Assembly: GCA_963751395.1 (NCBI GenBank)
Contig: CAVVUC010000002.1
Coordinates: forward strand, 434,001-498,000
Source of the DNA: CAVVUC01 sp963751395
GTDB taxonomy: Bacteria; Verrucomicrobiota; Verrucomicrobiia; Chthoniobacterales; Chthoniobacteraceae
Length of the DNA: 64,000 nucleotides
Direction: 5' to 3'
The notes below the pieces were generated by a model that had not been told where the DNA came from, ran no database searches, and worked only from the letters and a program-made list of their open reading frames with translations. Shown here in pieces: positions 35,612 through 44,075 of the stretch. Made by a program: the position numbers and the translations under genes. Each line of letters opens with the position of its first letter. Positions within the stretch are counted from its first letter, which is position 1.

Positions 35612-36931
35612 TCACCAGCGGGCGAGTATGAGGTGGTTATCAATGTTGAAAAAGCCAAGTCTCAAGTCCGTGAATAATTTCACGGGCTTCGCATTCGCCC
35701 CGCCAATGACGAAGTGCATGCGAGACTGCGGCTTCAGGTCGAGGCCGAGTGTTACTACGGAGTCTTTTTCGTCGAGAAACCACATTGATTTCAAGTCAGC
35801 CGAGTCGGTGAGGTAATCCGCGCTTATCCATCCGAGGCATTTTCCACCGCTTCCAAAAAACCACGTTTCGATTCTCCCCGGGCGCTCAAAACCAGTGCCG
35901 ATGAACACGTTGTGCGATCTAGGCAGGAATCCAAAATTAGATGCACCATCAGAGACGACTTTCTCGTTCTTTCCCCAGGTGTAAGTTGGATAGCCAACCC
36001 ATAGTCCGTGAGCAGCAGCCCGAAGGATGATCTTGCTCTTAAGGTCATCGCTGGGACGCTTCAACTCGGTATAACACCCCTTCGGTTCCAAGTCGCGTGG
36101 ATAGCAAAGTTCCCACGGTTCGTCCTCCCCAAGCAAATGCGCCTTGCCGCGCGGCTTTACAAAAACAACCGCCCTCCCGCCGTCTGAACCGATGGACACG
36201 ATCCATCCTTCACCACGTTTGTCGCAGCGCGCCCATCCGAGGATATCAACGCCTCCGAAGTCACTTTTCTTATTGGGCGCGAGTTGAGCCGCTGTAATTT
36301 CCTTTTGCCATTTTCCATCGCGCGAAAAAAACGTAAGTGTTCTGTCGTAATCCCACAAATCCGTCGTAACCCACCGGCCATCGGGCAGGAACGCACCGTG
36401 CCATTCACGGCCAATGCCGTCACGTCGGGGAGGAAAAGCCTCATTGATCAGTTTCCCTGTCGAATCGAAAAGCCACCCGTGGGTCGGTGTCCATACCTCG
36501 AACCGTGTCTTCGTCATCCGCCGAATCACGCAATCAAGCGCGCCGGGGTTATATGAGACTTCAGGCATGTCCCCAAAATTAAGCACGGCCTTGGCTTCAA
36601 CCTGGCTCTCATCCGACGGCAGAATGATTTCCAGCCTTGCAACATCTCCACCAGCCGCCACTTCTTTGACTACGTCCGATTCTCCCAAGTTCACTGCTGC
36701 ATGAATCAGATTTCTACGTAATTCGTCATCGTTCTTGTGTCCCGGCTTGCGCCATTCGGCTAATAATTCTAATAATTGAGCGGACTCTGCAGCCTGGCTC
36801 TCTTGAGATTCAGGCAAGGATGAGGGGTCTGCCGCGTAGAGGTGGGTTGCAAAGGAAACGGCAAGCAACGAATGAATGGCACCCCGGGTTTGACGGTATG
36901 CCTTCGCTCTCGATTTTTTCCAGATAATCAT
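35612..36931 (-). CDS. Secreted protein of unknown function
   Basis: About 439 residues from the start at 36931 (MIIWKKSRAK), which gives a signal peptide ending near LYAADP; the frame extends 23 residues further upstream. The sequence has repeated short strands around WxF/WxP motifs (TRFEVWTPTHGWLFDS, WVTTDLWDYDRTLTFFS, RIETWFFGSGGKCLGW) at fairly regular spacing, as in beta-propeller proteins. I do not recognise a family. It stands alone between the mobile-element zone and the squalene synthase gene. Confidence 0.75.
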   Translation of the reverse strand: MIIWKKSRAKAYRQTRGAIHSLLAVSFATHLYAADPSSLPESQESQAAESAQLLELLAEWRKPGHKNDDELRRNLIHAAVNLGESDVVKEVAAGGDVARLEIILPSDESQVEAKAVLNFGDMPEVSYNPGALDCVIRRMTKTRFEVWTPTHGWLFDSTGKLINEAFPPRRDGIGREWHGAFLPDGRWVTTDLWDYDRTLTFFSRDGKWQKEITAAQLAPNKKSDFGGVDILGWARCDKRGEGWIVSIGSDGGRAVVFVKPRGKAHLLGEDEPWELCYPRDLEPKGCYTELKRPSDDLKSKIILRAAAHGLWVGYPTYTWGKNEKVVSDGASNFGFLPRSHNVFIGTGFERPGRIETWFFGSGGKCLGWISADYLTDSADLKSMWFLDEKDSVVTLGLDLKPQSRMHFVIGGANAKPVKLFTDLRLGFFNIDNHLILARW

Positions 36932-37046
36932 TGGGGTGGATGGATGCCGATTCAACAGCATCGCCACCGCACGTTCAACCATTCTCTGAAAAACGCGCAC
37001 CCTTGATCAAATCTCTCGCTCATGCAAGGGAGAGCATCCGTTGACA

Positions 37047-38024
37047 TTACAACGCCAGCCGCTTTTGCCAGGCGCGCAGGATTGCATTCGAGCATGCGGC
37101 GAAGGCGGCTCGAACGCAGAGCGCGCGCACTTCGCCGCGCGAGACTTTGACCCGGCGCGGTGTCGTCAATGGAGGTGTCTCCTTCAGCAGCGCGAGCGTT
37201 CTCATGCCGATGCACCACGGCAGAATGCAGGCGTATCGGAGCCGCCAGCCGTTGATGGCGGCGATGTAGTCGCACGCGTCGTCGAGGTGGCACGCGGCTC
37301 TCGCCATCCATCGCTCGAACAGCGGCTGGCATCGCTCCGGCGAGTCGTGCAGCTCCGCGATGGAGAGCCTGGCTTCGCGCAGCGGCAGGTAACAGCGTCC
37401 GGCCTTCAAGTCCGCCGGCATGTCGCGCAGGATGTTCACAAGCTGAAGTCCCTTGCCGAAGTTTACTCCCAGTTCGTTCATCTTTTCACGATCGAGCGTT
37501 GCGTAGCGCGGCACGGCTCGAAAGCAAACGCGCGTCCAGAATTCTCCGACGCATCCCGCCACCAGATACGTGTATTCATCGAGCTCGGCCGAGGACTGAA
37601 GCGCCCTTGGCTGGCTGCCGAAGCGGAGGAGGTCGAGCTCCTGTCCGCGGATGATCTTGTTCAGAACGGCGGCGATGTCCGCGCGATCGTCGGTGCTCAT
37701 CGAATGGAGCCATTCAAAACAGCGGTCGAGTTTTTCGATCAACTCACGTTCGGCGGGGTCCGCGGGCTCGATCTCCTGTTTCAGCAGCGCGATCTCCGCA
37801 TGCTCAGGCTGGCGTTCGCCGATGAGATCGCGCAACGCGTTCAGATGTTTGAGCCGCACGGCGGCAGGCGCGCCCGACGAGTCGGCGATGGTGTCGGTCG
37901 CTCGCGCAAGCAGATAGCCGAGTCCGATGGGCGCGCGGACGGCTGCGGGCAGCGCTTTGATCGTAAGATAAAACGAGCGCGACACCGATGCCAGCAGCGC
38001 GCCGCCGAGATCGCCGCTGTTCAT
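37047..38024 (-). CDS. Squalene/phytoene synthase family protein
   Basis: A 325-residue trans-isoprenyl synthase from ATG 38024 (MNSGDLGGAL). The first Asp-rich motif is Asp44-x3-Asp48 (RATDTIADS) and the second is in LQLVNILRDMPAD. SRSFYLTIKALP at the N-terminus and GRCYLP are also diagnostic. The enzyme condenses two prenyl diphosphates to squalene or phytoene, the first step to hopanoids or carotenoids. The frame upstream of 38024 is open but overlaps the next gene. Its start overlaps the stop of the DUF362 gene (ATGA), so both are translated together. No desaturase or cyclase is adjacent. Confidence 0.92.
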   Translation of the reverse strand: MNSGDLGGALLASVSRSFYLTIKALPAAVRAPIGLGYLLARATDTIADSSGAPAAVRLKHLNALRDLIGERQPEHAEIALLKQEIEPADPAERELIEKLDRCFEWLHSMSTDDRADIAAVLNKIIRGQELDLLRFGSQPRALQSSAELDEYTYLVAGCVGEFWTRVCFRAVPRYATLDREKMNELGVNFGKGLQLVNILRDMPADLKAGRCYLPLREARLSIAELHDSPERCQPLFERWMARAACHLDDACDYIAAINGWRLRYACILPWCIGMRTLALLKETPPLTTPRRVKVSRGEVRALCVRAAFAACSNAILRAWQKRLAL

Positions 38025-39055
38025 GGCACTTTCCTGAGATCGATTCGATCGGGCGAAAAATTGCCGAGACGCATGACCTCCGCCGACTGCAAATAGGCGG
38101 CACGCGGTCCGAATGGCGGCAGGTGGGATTGCGCGCGCCATTTTTCCATCTCCCGCAGCGCCGTGGCATCGATCGCGACCGGATCCCTGCTCGCGTAGAT
38201 CGTGTTGAAATGGAAGGCGTAGTTCGGCTCGGCTTCCGGCCCGCCGGCGAATTGAGCGATGAGCGCGTCCATGATGTTCAGCACGACCTTCGGCCCGACA
38301 CGAGGATCGGCGTAGAGGTCGCAGATGTAGGGATCGCCGAAGCCCGGCGGCTGCAGGAACCGCCGCCAGTTGTCGATGTTGGGAATGGTGACGTTGTAGA
38401 TGCAGCCGGCCGGGCCGCACTCGGCGTCGCGCATCACCGGCACGTTGATGATCTTCGTGACTTCCTGGCTGATGATCCGGCTCCAATGGCTTTCGTCGCT
38501 CAAGGGCTGTGGCTCACGAACCAGTTTGCTGCGCGCTTCATCGGTGTTCTTCGTAAACGTGAGATCGCCCCAGATCAACTTGCCCATCGTGGGCGACTGG
38601 GTCAGCGCCGCCGGATCGTAGCCGGACACCGGCTGCACGCTGCGGACCTGGTAATCGGCGCGAGCCTTGTAGCCGGCATCGGCCATGTCGGCGCGATCCC
38701 ACACGATGATGTTGCGGCCCGGAACTCCGGCACGTTCCAGGCCATCGACGATTGCGGCCACAACGCTCTTCCTCGTCGCAAAGTACCTGCCGCCTGTCGC
38801 GGAGATTTTAATCCCTACTCGATCGGTCGGCTTGACGAGCGAACTCCAGGCTTCGGCCACGGTGGCTTTTGCGGTGACGGCGCAAACCAGACCATCAACC
38901 ATCGCGCGAATCGCCGGCGGGTTTTCCTTGAACGACTCCAGCGCCGAATCGTTCTGCGCGAAATAGACGGTTGAGCGCGCCGGCGCCTGTTCCGCCCGAC
39001 AAACGGCGAGACAGGCGAGAAGGCCAGCCCAAAAGATTAAGAACAATCGCGACAC
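38021..39055 (-). CDS. Secreted DUF362-domain protein
   Basis: A 344-residue protein with a signal peptide (MSRLFLIFWAGLLACLAVC...). The DUF362 pattern is clear: RVGIKISATGG, IIVWDRADM, IINVPVMRD, LNIMDALIAQFAGGP and a closing DPVAIDATALREME. The family is widespread but its biochemical role is not established; some members are fused to ferredoxin domains, which this one lacks. It shares a four-base overlap with the squalene/phytoene synthase gene, implying a functional link in isoprenoid metabolism or cell-envelope biology. Confidence 0.88.
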   Translation of the reverse strand: MSRLFLIFWAGLLACLAVCRAEQAPARSTVYFAQNDSALESFKENPPAIRAMVDGLVCAVTAKATVAEAWSSLVKPTDRVGIKISATGGRYFATRKSVVAAIVDGLERAGVPGRNIIVWDRADMADAGYKARADYQVRSVQPVSGYDPAALTQSPTMGKLIWGDLTFTKNTDEARSKLVREPQPLSDESHWSRIISQEVTKIINVPVMRDAECGPAGCIYNVTIPNIDNWRRFLQPPGFGDPYICDLYADPRVGPKVVLNIMDALIAQFAGGPEAEPNYAFHFNTIYASRDPVAIDATALREMEKWRAQSHLPPFGPRAAYLQSAEVMRLGNFSPDRIDLRKVP

Positions 39056-39190
39056 AGCCAGCGACTATTCAGGCGTCGTTGTGCGGTGTCAATGCGACGA
39101 CGGGGGATGGTTTCTTGAAAAGTGAAGACCGCACTGTGCTCTTGTCGAGAGTCCGCCCGGTGACGGAAACTCTTTGGAAGACGATCACCT

Positions 39191-40558
39191 TTACGAAGGC
39201 AACACCGGCAGCCCGGCCAGAGCCATCGCGATTTCCTCGGCGGGATACTCGTAGTTGATGAGCTTGCCGGCGAAGTAGTCGATGTAAGCCTGCATGTCGA
39301 GGTGGCCGTGTCCGCACAGGTTGAACAGGATCGTGCGCGTGGTTCCCTCTTCCTTGCAGCGAAGCGCTTCGCGGACCGCTCCCGCCACGGCGTGATTCGC
39401 TTCCGGCGCGGGGATGATTCCCTCCGCTCGTGCGAACTGCACTCCGGCGGCGAACGCCTCGAGTTGCGGCACGCCGATCGCCTCGGCCAAACCCTGCTCG
39501 ACCACATGGCTCACGAGCGGCGCCATGCCGTGATAGCGCAGGCCGCCCGCGTGGAATCCAGCCGGGACGAACGTGCTGCCGAGCGTGTGCATTTTCACGA
39601 GAGGCGTCAGCCCCGCGGTGTCGCCGAAGTCGTACGCGTATCTGCCTTTGGTCAGGCTCGGGCACGCTTCCGGTTCGACGGCGACCACGCGAAGGTTGCC
39701 GATCTCGCCGCGCAATTTCTTTCCGATGAATGGAAACGCGATGCCCGCAAAGTTCGAGCCGCCGCCGGTGCAGCCGACGATCACGTCGGGGAAATCTCCC
39801 GCCATCTCAAGCTGCAAAGCCGATTCGAGGCCGGTGACGGTCTGGTGCAGCAGCACGTGATTGAGCACGCTGCCGAGCGCGTATTTGGTGTCCGCGTTTT
39901 GCGCCGCCACTTCGACCGCTTCGGAAATGGCGATGCCGAGCGAGCCGGGGCACTCCGGATCTTTTTCCAAAATCGCGCGGCCCGATGCGGTGTCGGGGCT
40001 CGGGCTTGCCGTGACGTTCGCGCCGAAGGTTTCCATCATCGCGCGGCGATACGGCTTCTGGTTGTAGCTCACGCGGACCATGAACACCTTGCATTCGAGT
40101 CCGAAGAAGTTGCAGGCCATCGCGAGCGAGCTTCCCCATTGGCCCGCGCCGGTCTCGGTGACGATCCGCTTCACGCCTTCCTCTTTGTTGTAATAAGCCT
40201 GCGCGACCGCCGAGTTCGGCTTGTGCGAGCCTGCGGGACTCACGCCTTCGTATTTGTAGTAAATCTTCGCGGGCGTCCCGAGCGCCTTCTCCAGCCGCCG
40301 CGCGCGGAAGAGCGGCGACGGTCTCCATTGCTTGTAAATCTCGCGGACCTCATCCGGAATCGCGATCTCCCGCTCCGTCGCCATTTCCTGCTCGATGATC
40401 GCCTGCGGAAAAAGCGGAGCCAGATCCTCCGGCGCGATCGGCTGGAAGGTGCCCGGATGCAGGACGGAGGGCGGAGGGTGGGGGAGATCGGCGGCGATGT
40501 TGTACCAGGAAGTCGGGATGTCCGTTTCGTTCAGGAGAAATTTGATTTGATCGGCCAT
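39191..40558 (-). CDS. trpB2: TrpB2-like pyridoxal-phosphate enzyme (tryptophan synthase beta, type 2)
   Basis: A 455-residue protein from ATG 40558 (MADQIKFLLN). PLP-binding Lys113 is in PAGSHKPNSA, the glycine-rich phosphate loop is in GCTGGGSNF, and TETGAGQWGSS is the family block. The extended N-terminus (SWYNIAADLPHP... LHPGTFQPI) is typical of the TrpB2 type, which is found without TrpA next to it, as here. It joins indole and serine to tryptophan, possibly salvaging free indole. No other trp genes are in the window. Confidence 0.92.
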   Translation of the reverse strand: MADQIKFLLNETDIPTSWYNIAADLPHPPPSVLHPGTFQPIAPEDLAPLFPQAIIEQEMATEREIAIPDEVREIYKQWRPSPLFRARRLEKALGTPAKIYYKYEGVSPAGSHKPNSAVAQAYYNKEEGVKRIVTETGAGQWGSSLAMACNFFGLECKVFMVRVSYNQKPYRRAMMETFGANVTASPSPDTASGRAILEKDPECPGSLGIAISEAVEVAAQNADTKYALGSVLNHVLLHQTVTGLESALQLEMAGDFPDVIVGCTGGGSNFAGIAFPFIGKKLRGEIGNLRVVAVEPEACPSLTKGRYAYDFGDTAGLTPLVKMHTLGSTFVPAGFHAGGLRYHGMAPLVSHVVEQGLAEAIGVPQLEAFAAGVQFARAEGIIPAPEANHAVAGAVREALRCKEEGTTRTILFNLCGHGHLDMQAYIDYFAGKLINYEYPAEEIAMALAGLPVLPS

Positions 40559-40642
40559 AGGAAGATTGAACTGTTTAGACGGCTCCCGTTTGCAGGTCAA
40601 TGGTTTGCGATTCTGCCGCCGTTCGCCGGGCGCGTTTCCGGT

Positions 40643-40858
40643 TCAGAGCGCTGCAATGAATTCCTCCACCGAGACGCCCGCCTGTCGAAGCGCGCCCGCA
40701 AGCGTGCCGATCTTGATCTCTCGGTGATTGGGGACGACGCATCCGGACGAGCCGCGCCGCATGACGATGTGACTGCCGCGCTGGCGTGTGACCTCGAAGC
40801 CGAGGCGTTGCAACGCGCGCACAGCCTCTGAGCCGGAAATGCGGGGGAGTTTAGGCAT
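40643..40858 (-). CDS. hicA: HicA-type toxin
   Basis: A 71-residue protein (start MPKLPRISG at 40858; an in-frame ATG three codons earlier exists). It has GSEAVRALQRLGFEV, the double-stranded-RNA-binding-like fold, and the catalytic His in RQRGSHIVMRR, then VPNHREIKIGTL. HicA toxins are mRNA interferases neutralised by HicB. The start lies inside the last codons of the HicB gene, so the antitoxin is translated first, an arrangement less usual than toxin-first but known. Confidence 0.88.
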   Translation of the reverse strand: MPKLPRISGSEAVRALQRLGFEVTRQRGSHIVMRRGSSGCVVPNHREIKIGTLAGALRQAGVSVEEFIAAL

Positions 40859-41075
40859 GAGCCGCAACCTCGAAAGTCGTCAGCAAGGCCTGGCCGGTCT
40901 GCTCCAGAGGAAACTCCTCCAGATAAAGCTCCGTGGCCTCGCGGAGATTGCTGATGGCCTCTGGCACAGACTCGCCCTGAGTCGTGGTGCCTGTTTCGGG
41001 GTTGTAGGCGACAAAACCGCCCTCAATGGCTGGAATCAAAACGGCGGTGAGTAGCATGGGAGCAATCTGCTGCAA
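40851..41075 (-). CDS. hicB: HicB-type antitoxin
   Basis: A 74-residue protein with the partial RNase H-like fold of HicB: VLIPAIEGGFVAYNPETGTTTQGESVPEAI (core EGGFVAYNPE) and LREATELYLEEF. It lacks a clear C-terminal DNA-binding domain, so autoregulation may be weak. It precedes and overlaps the HicA gene. Confidence 0.85.
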   Translation of the reverse strand: MQQIAPMLLTAVLIPAIEGGFVAYNPETGTTTQGESVPEAISNLREATELYLEEFPLEQTGQALLTTFEVAAHA

Positions 41076-41087
41076 TCGAGCAGGGAG

Positions 41088-41249
41088 TCAAGACGCGGGG
41101 CCGTTCGGAAAAGCGAAGAAATGACCATGCGTCTTTATGTTGCAGGCACAGTCCGATACTTCCCTGCCTCGGACCCGAATCACCTCAAAGCCGGGCTTGG
41201 TGAGGCTTCGAATCAGTTCCTTGCCACGGAGTCGCGGAAGCCTTGGCAT
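41088..41249 (-). pseudogene. Degenerate HicA toxin
   Basis: Starting three bases after the second HicB gene, the frame reads MPRLPRLRGKELIRSLTKPG then FEVIRVRG, an excellent HicA N-terminus. The catalytic GSHHF-like block is replaced by about 11 unrelated residues before HGHFFAF, and the frame stops at 53 codons. The toxin is therefore probably inactive, leaving an orphan antitoxin. Confidence 0.65.
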
Positions 41250-41251
41250 GG

Positions 41252-41467
41252 CTAAACCAGGACGCGTTGAACACCAACGAATTCCGAACCGGTATGGGAT
41301 GCCTCATCGACTTCCAGGCAAAGTTGAATTGCTTCCTTGATACGCTTCATGAGCGCGTCCAGCGTCTTTGCCTGGGTGTGACAACCCGGAAGGGATGGCA
41401 CGGACGCGACAAAATACCCTTCCGCATCGCGCTCGATCACCACGCTGAATTCTTTCTGGCGTTTCAT
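41252..41467 (-). CDS. HicB-type antitoxin, second copy
   Basis: A 71-residue HicB-fold protein: FSVVIERDAEGYFVASVPSLPGCHTQAKT (core EGYFVASVPSLPGCH) and LDALMKRIKEAI. The VPSLPGCHTQ motif is the family signature. Its partner toxin downstream is degenerate. Both HicAB modules point the same way as the cassette-like genes upstream, and such modules are common stabilisers of cassette arrays. Confidence 0.85.
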   Translation of the reverse strand: MKRQKEFSVVIERDAEGYFVASVPSLPGCHTQAKTLDALMKRIKEAIQLCLEVDEASHTGSEFVGVQRVLV

Positions 41468-41519
41468 GCTTGGATTTTACCGGAACGGGTTGGAAATGCA
41501 ATTTCCTTATCCGAATGCC

Positions 41520-41635
41520 AGAGGACACCGAACCCCTGACCGGGGGTGCGGCATCGACTAAAGATTGAGGTTGAATTGGTCATGACGGCAGGAACTCGGG
41601 GCGGGTCAGGGGTTCGGTGCTCTCCCTTGTTCGCC
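41520..41635 (-). repeat. attC-like palindrome, site 1 (right end degenerate)
   Basis: On the minus strand the site opens with GGCGAACAAG and then holds complementary arms ACCGAACCCCTGACC / GGTCAGGGGTTCGGT (41527-41618). AACAAG at the entry is shared with sites 2-4. The exit lacks the GTT expected of an attC, so it may be a decayed end of the array. It overlaps the last codons of the lipoprotein gene at 41606. Confidence 0.45.
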
Positions 41636-42013
41636 TGGCATTTTGTCGTGGCTGAGGCGCATGTAGAATCTGCAATTGCTCCTGTCAGGACTGATCCAGA
41701 AAGTCCAATCTTCATAGGAGTATGCAGATGATCCGCACTTATCCTTCTCGGGAGTTCTGTTGAGATGGTTGACGAACTTATCGTGATCGGCAGGATCAAA
41801 TTGAAATTCACCATTTGAGATATTCAGGTCGAGGTCATTCGTCATCTCTATCGCCTTGCTTGATGGCGGAACGATCTCAGGGAGCCAACCCCGCGCGAAA
41901 GGGCGATCCGCTTCAGCCTCTGCTCTCGTGGGGTATGACAGGGAAACCGAATCGTCGCAGCCTGCGAGAAGCGTTGCCGCTAATGCGAGGACTGCGGTTA
42001 GTTGAGAATTCAT
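41606..42013 (-). CDS. Small predicted lipoprotein (cassette gene)
   Basis: A 135-residue protein starting MNSQLTAVLAL at 42013, with a lipobox LLAGC near residue 19. The mature part is acidic with an SSAYSYEDWTFWIS block; no family recognised. The start lies about ten bases after the GTT of an attC-like site and the stop lies inside the next one, as for an integron cassette gene. No promoter is evident. Confidence 0.65.
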   Translation of the reverse strand: MNSQLTAVLALAATLLAGCDDSVSLSYPTRAEAEADRPFARGWLPEIVPPSSKAIEMTNDLDLNISNGEFQFDPADHDKFVNHLNRTPEKDKCGSSAYSYEDWTFWISPDRSNCRFYMRLSHDKMPGEQGRAPNP

Positions 42014-42021
42014 TTTTGAAG

Positions 42022-42109
42022 CGAACATTTAGATGTGGAGGCACCGTCGCGCAGGAGCCTGAACCAAAGAAGAGGCTGACCGGCGGTTGCCTCGGATGAC
42101 TTGTTCTGC
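42022..42109 (-). repeat. attC-like site 2
   Basis: On the minus strand: GCAGAACAAG at the entry and ATGTTCGC at the exit, with complementary arms GAGGCAACCGCCG / CGACGGTGCCTC that carry an unpaired base on one side. It begins four bases after the stop codon of the gene at 42114. This layout is what integron attC sites look like. Confidence 0.6.
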
Positions 42110-42113
42110 TTCT

Positions 42114-42722
42114 TCATCGAGGGAGTTCGAGTTTTAGTGGGTCGCCAAGCAGTGTGCCCCTCTTCGGCGTTAGAGCTGTAAGTTCACCTCGAAGATCACT
42201 CCAAAGCTTCCGAAACTCCCGAAACTCCCTGGTGTCTGAAGCAATCACGTCTGCCCGTTTGCGTCCATCCAGCGAAGTGACCCCTCCGTTGACGACGACC
42301 AGATTAGGGTTTGTTTCGAATAGTTCGTGCCAGGTCTCGACGCGGGTGTGCTTGTCTTCATGGCAGAGCCAAACCGAATGATAGGTTGAATCTGGGCCGA
42401 ACCAAGAGTGGCGGAAGCGATCCTTATTAAAAACTCCGGCCTTCTCGAACTTTGTTAATGTCGCTTCAATGGTGGCCGGGTTCACACTGCCTTCCCGAAA
42501 TGGCGGACCGCCTCTCTTTTGATCTAATGACCAAACGACTCGGCCGTCTGGCCAGGCAACCATAAGGATACGAGGGTATGACTTCCAATCAGCCCTCATG
42601 CCTCCTCCCTCGATAGTCAAAGCAATGCCAGGCGTCGCTTTCGTAACGGGCTCCGTCAATGATTGCCTTGTGGTGCAAGAAACAAGCAGCGATGCGATGA
42701 ATAGGGTAAATAGAGTCTTCAT
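42114..42722 (-). CDS. Small predicted lipoprotein (cassette gene)
   Basis: A 202-residue protein from ATG 42722 (MKTLFTLFIASLLVSC), with a lipobox Cys at residue 16. It has SYPRILMVAWPDGRVVWSLDQ, as in small Verrucomicrobia proteins of unknown role; I cannot assign a function. The start is 13 bases after GTTCTGC and the stop is directly before attC-like site 2. Confidence 0.65.
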   Translation of the reverse strand: MKTLFTLFIASLLVSCTTRQSLTEPVTKATPGIALTIEGGGMRADWKSYPRILMVAWPDGRVVWSLDQKRGGPPFREGSVNPATIEATLTKFEKAGVFNKDRFRHSWFGPDSTYHSVWLCHEDKHTRVETWHELFETNPNLVVVNGGVTSLDGRKRADVIASDTREFREFRKLWSDLRGELTALTPKRGTLLGDPLKLELPR

Positions 42723-42727
42723 TTCTT

Positions 42728-42853
42728 GCAGAACGTCGAGGCATGGCAACCCGCTACCGGGAGCGCCCCTCCGCTTCAGGTTGAGGTTTATCGCCACCCT
42801 CCGATTTCGACTCGGGGCGGGTAGCGGGTTGCCCAGTGCCGGCTTGTTCTGCC
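42728..42853 (-). repeat. attC-like site 3 containing a nested palindrome
   Basis: On the minus strand the entry is GGCAGAACAAGCCGG and the exit CGACGTTCTGC. The entry GCAGAAC is the exact complement of the exit GTTCTGC. Inside, at 42745-42833, lies a second perfect palindrome (GGCAACCCGCTACC / GGTAGCGGGTTGCC) related to the one in site 1. The C-terminal codons of the gene at 42754 run through the site. Confidence 0.55.
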
Positions 42854-43203
42854 GGTTTCTTCATTTGCTTCTCACGGATGATGAACTTCCACCCATCATC
42901 CCAATCGCTAATCTCAATAGTCAGTGGATAAGAATCAGGTGATCCTTTCAGCTTGCAATCAAACTCGTAGGGAGGAACCCGATCACCCACGCCAACCCGG
43001 CCCTCCATAACATCGATACTACGGGGACCAAGTCGTGATGCCCCTCCGATTGGTCTTACTTCGAAACATTGATTGATGACGACGAGCAACTTCGGACACT
43101 CCTTCGTCAACCGCTGCGTTACCTCGACCCAGGTCAGGCTTCCACCCGCTGAGGCAAACGGAGCCATTATGAGTGAGGTAAGTATGGCGAGGTAGATTCT
43201 CAT
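42754..43203 (-). CDS. Small secreted protein (cassette gene)
   Basis: A 149-residue protein from ATG 43203 (MRIYLAILTSLIMAPFASAGG), with a clear signal peptide. The mature domain has short hydrophobic strands (KLLVVINQCFEVRPIGG, IEISDWDDGWKFIIRE) and an acidic, Pro/Gln-rich tail that is encoded by attC-like site 3, so the tail is probably not functional. No family recognised. The upstream frame is open but crosses attC-like site 4. Confidence 0.65.
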   Translation of the reverse strand: MRIYLAILTSLIMAPFASAGGSLTWVEVTQRLTKECPKLLVVINQCFEVRPIGGASRLGPRSIDVMEGRVGVGDRVPPYEFDCKLKGSPDSYPLTIEISDWDDGWKFIIREKQMKKPAEQAGTGQPATRPESKSEGGDKPQPEAEGRSR

Positions 43204-43213
43204 AATTTTCTGC

Positions 43214-43274
43214 AGAACGTTGCCCTTCAGGTGGCGGCGGCTTCCGCCGATCACCTGCAAGGGCTTGTTGGCAT
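43214..43274 (-). repeat. attC-like site 4
   Basis: The best of the series. On the minus strand: GCCAACAAG entry, arm GCCCTTGCAGGTG, centre CGGCGG/CCGCCG, arm CACCTGAAGGGC and exit AACGTT. The arms pair with single unpaired bases on one side, the asymmetry that defines attC orientation. It starts three bases after the stop of the gene at 43277. Confidence 0.7.
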
Positions 43275-43276
43275 TC

Positions 43277-44065
43277 CTATTTCTCGTTTCCCGACTCCAC
43301 GCCTTTGAGGAACTTGCTAAAGTCACCTTGAATCTGTGCGTACTTTCCACCGGATGACCACCGATCTCCAGCGACCAGAATCTTGACGGTCCGACCGTCT
43401 GCAAACCGCAGAACAAGTGAACGGTCCATTGGCCAACTCCCGGTTGCCAGCTTCTCTTGTGCCTGGGAGTCATATCCCGGAAAGAAGGCAAGAAGCGTGG
43501 CGATCTGCTTGCTGTCCGAGATGGTCACCTCTTTCGAGATTGGCTCTCTGAGTATCCGCACCTGAGTGGGGATTGGTTCGATTGGGTTGTTCCATGATGC
43601 ATCTCTCAGTTTGCTGTCGTACTTCTTCTTGATCTCAAGCAGGTCAGCCAGGACAAGACGATCTTCTGACTCCAATTCCTTCGGGTCAGCAGGATACGCC
43701 CTGCCTTTGACGGTGCATATGTGGTTGATTCCGACAAAATGAGCCTTGTCGTTTCTGTACGTCACGTACAGAAATGCTCGAAACTCTTGCCCCTGTTTCG
43801 GGGGTAGCAACTGATAGGAATGCATCGGGTACATGGCGGCTGACCCCTTGCCTTTGAGTTCCTTTGTCACTTCCGGTTCCCCGAAAACTGCATCTACGTC
43901 CGCACGGGCGGTGCCCTTGCATGGAATGATGAGCTCGCGAAGGCTGGCAATTTGCGCAGACACTTCCTCTGGTGCAAGAGATTTCGCAGAGGCCGGGCCG
44001 GTGTCAGCAGCTTGGCATCCGGTGATTGCCAGACTGAGCAAGGCTGCAACGATGATCTGTTTCAT
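43277..44065 (-). CDS. Predicted lipoprotein (cassette gene)
   Basis: A 262-residue protein from ATG 44065 (MKQIIVAALLSLAITGCQA), with a lipobox Cys at residue 17. The N-terminal part has RADVDAVFGEPEVT and SYQLLPPKQGQEFRAF, which recalls small beta-lactamase-inhibitor-like or SmpA/OmlA-like lipoproteins; the C-terminal part has REPISKEVTISDSKQIATLLAFFPGY and LVLRFADGRTVKILV, like immunity- or inhibitor-type domains. No firm family. Directly followed by attC-like site 4. Confidence 0.65.
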   Translation of the reverse strand: MKQIIVAALLSLAITGCQAADTGPASAKSLAPEEVSAQIASLRELIIPCKGTARADVDAVFGEPEVTKELKGKGSAAMYPMHSYQLLPPKQGQEFRAFLYVTYRNDKAHFVGINHICTVKGRAYPADPKELESEDRLVLADLLEIKKKYDSKLRDASWNNPIEPIPTQVRILREPISKEVTISDSKQIATLLAFFPGYDSQAQEKLATGSWPMDRSLVLRFADGRTVKILVAGDRWSSGGKYAQIQGDFSKFLKGVESGNEK

Positions 44066-44075
44066 ATCCTCTCCA

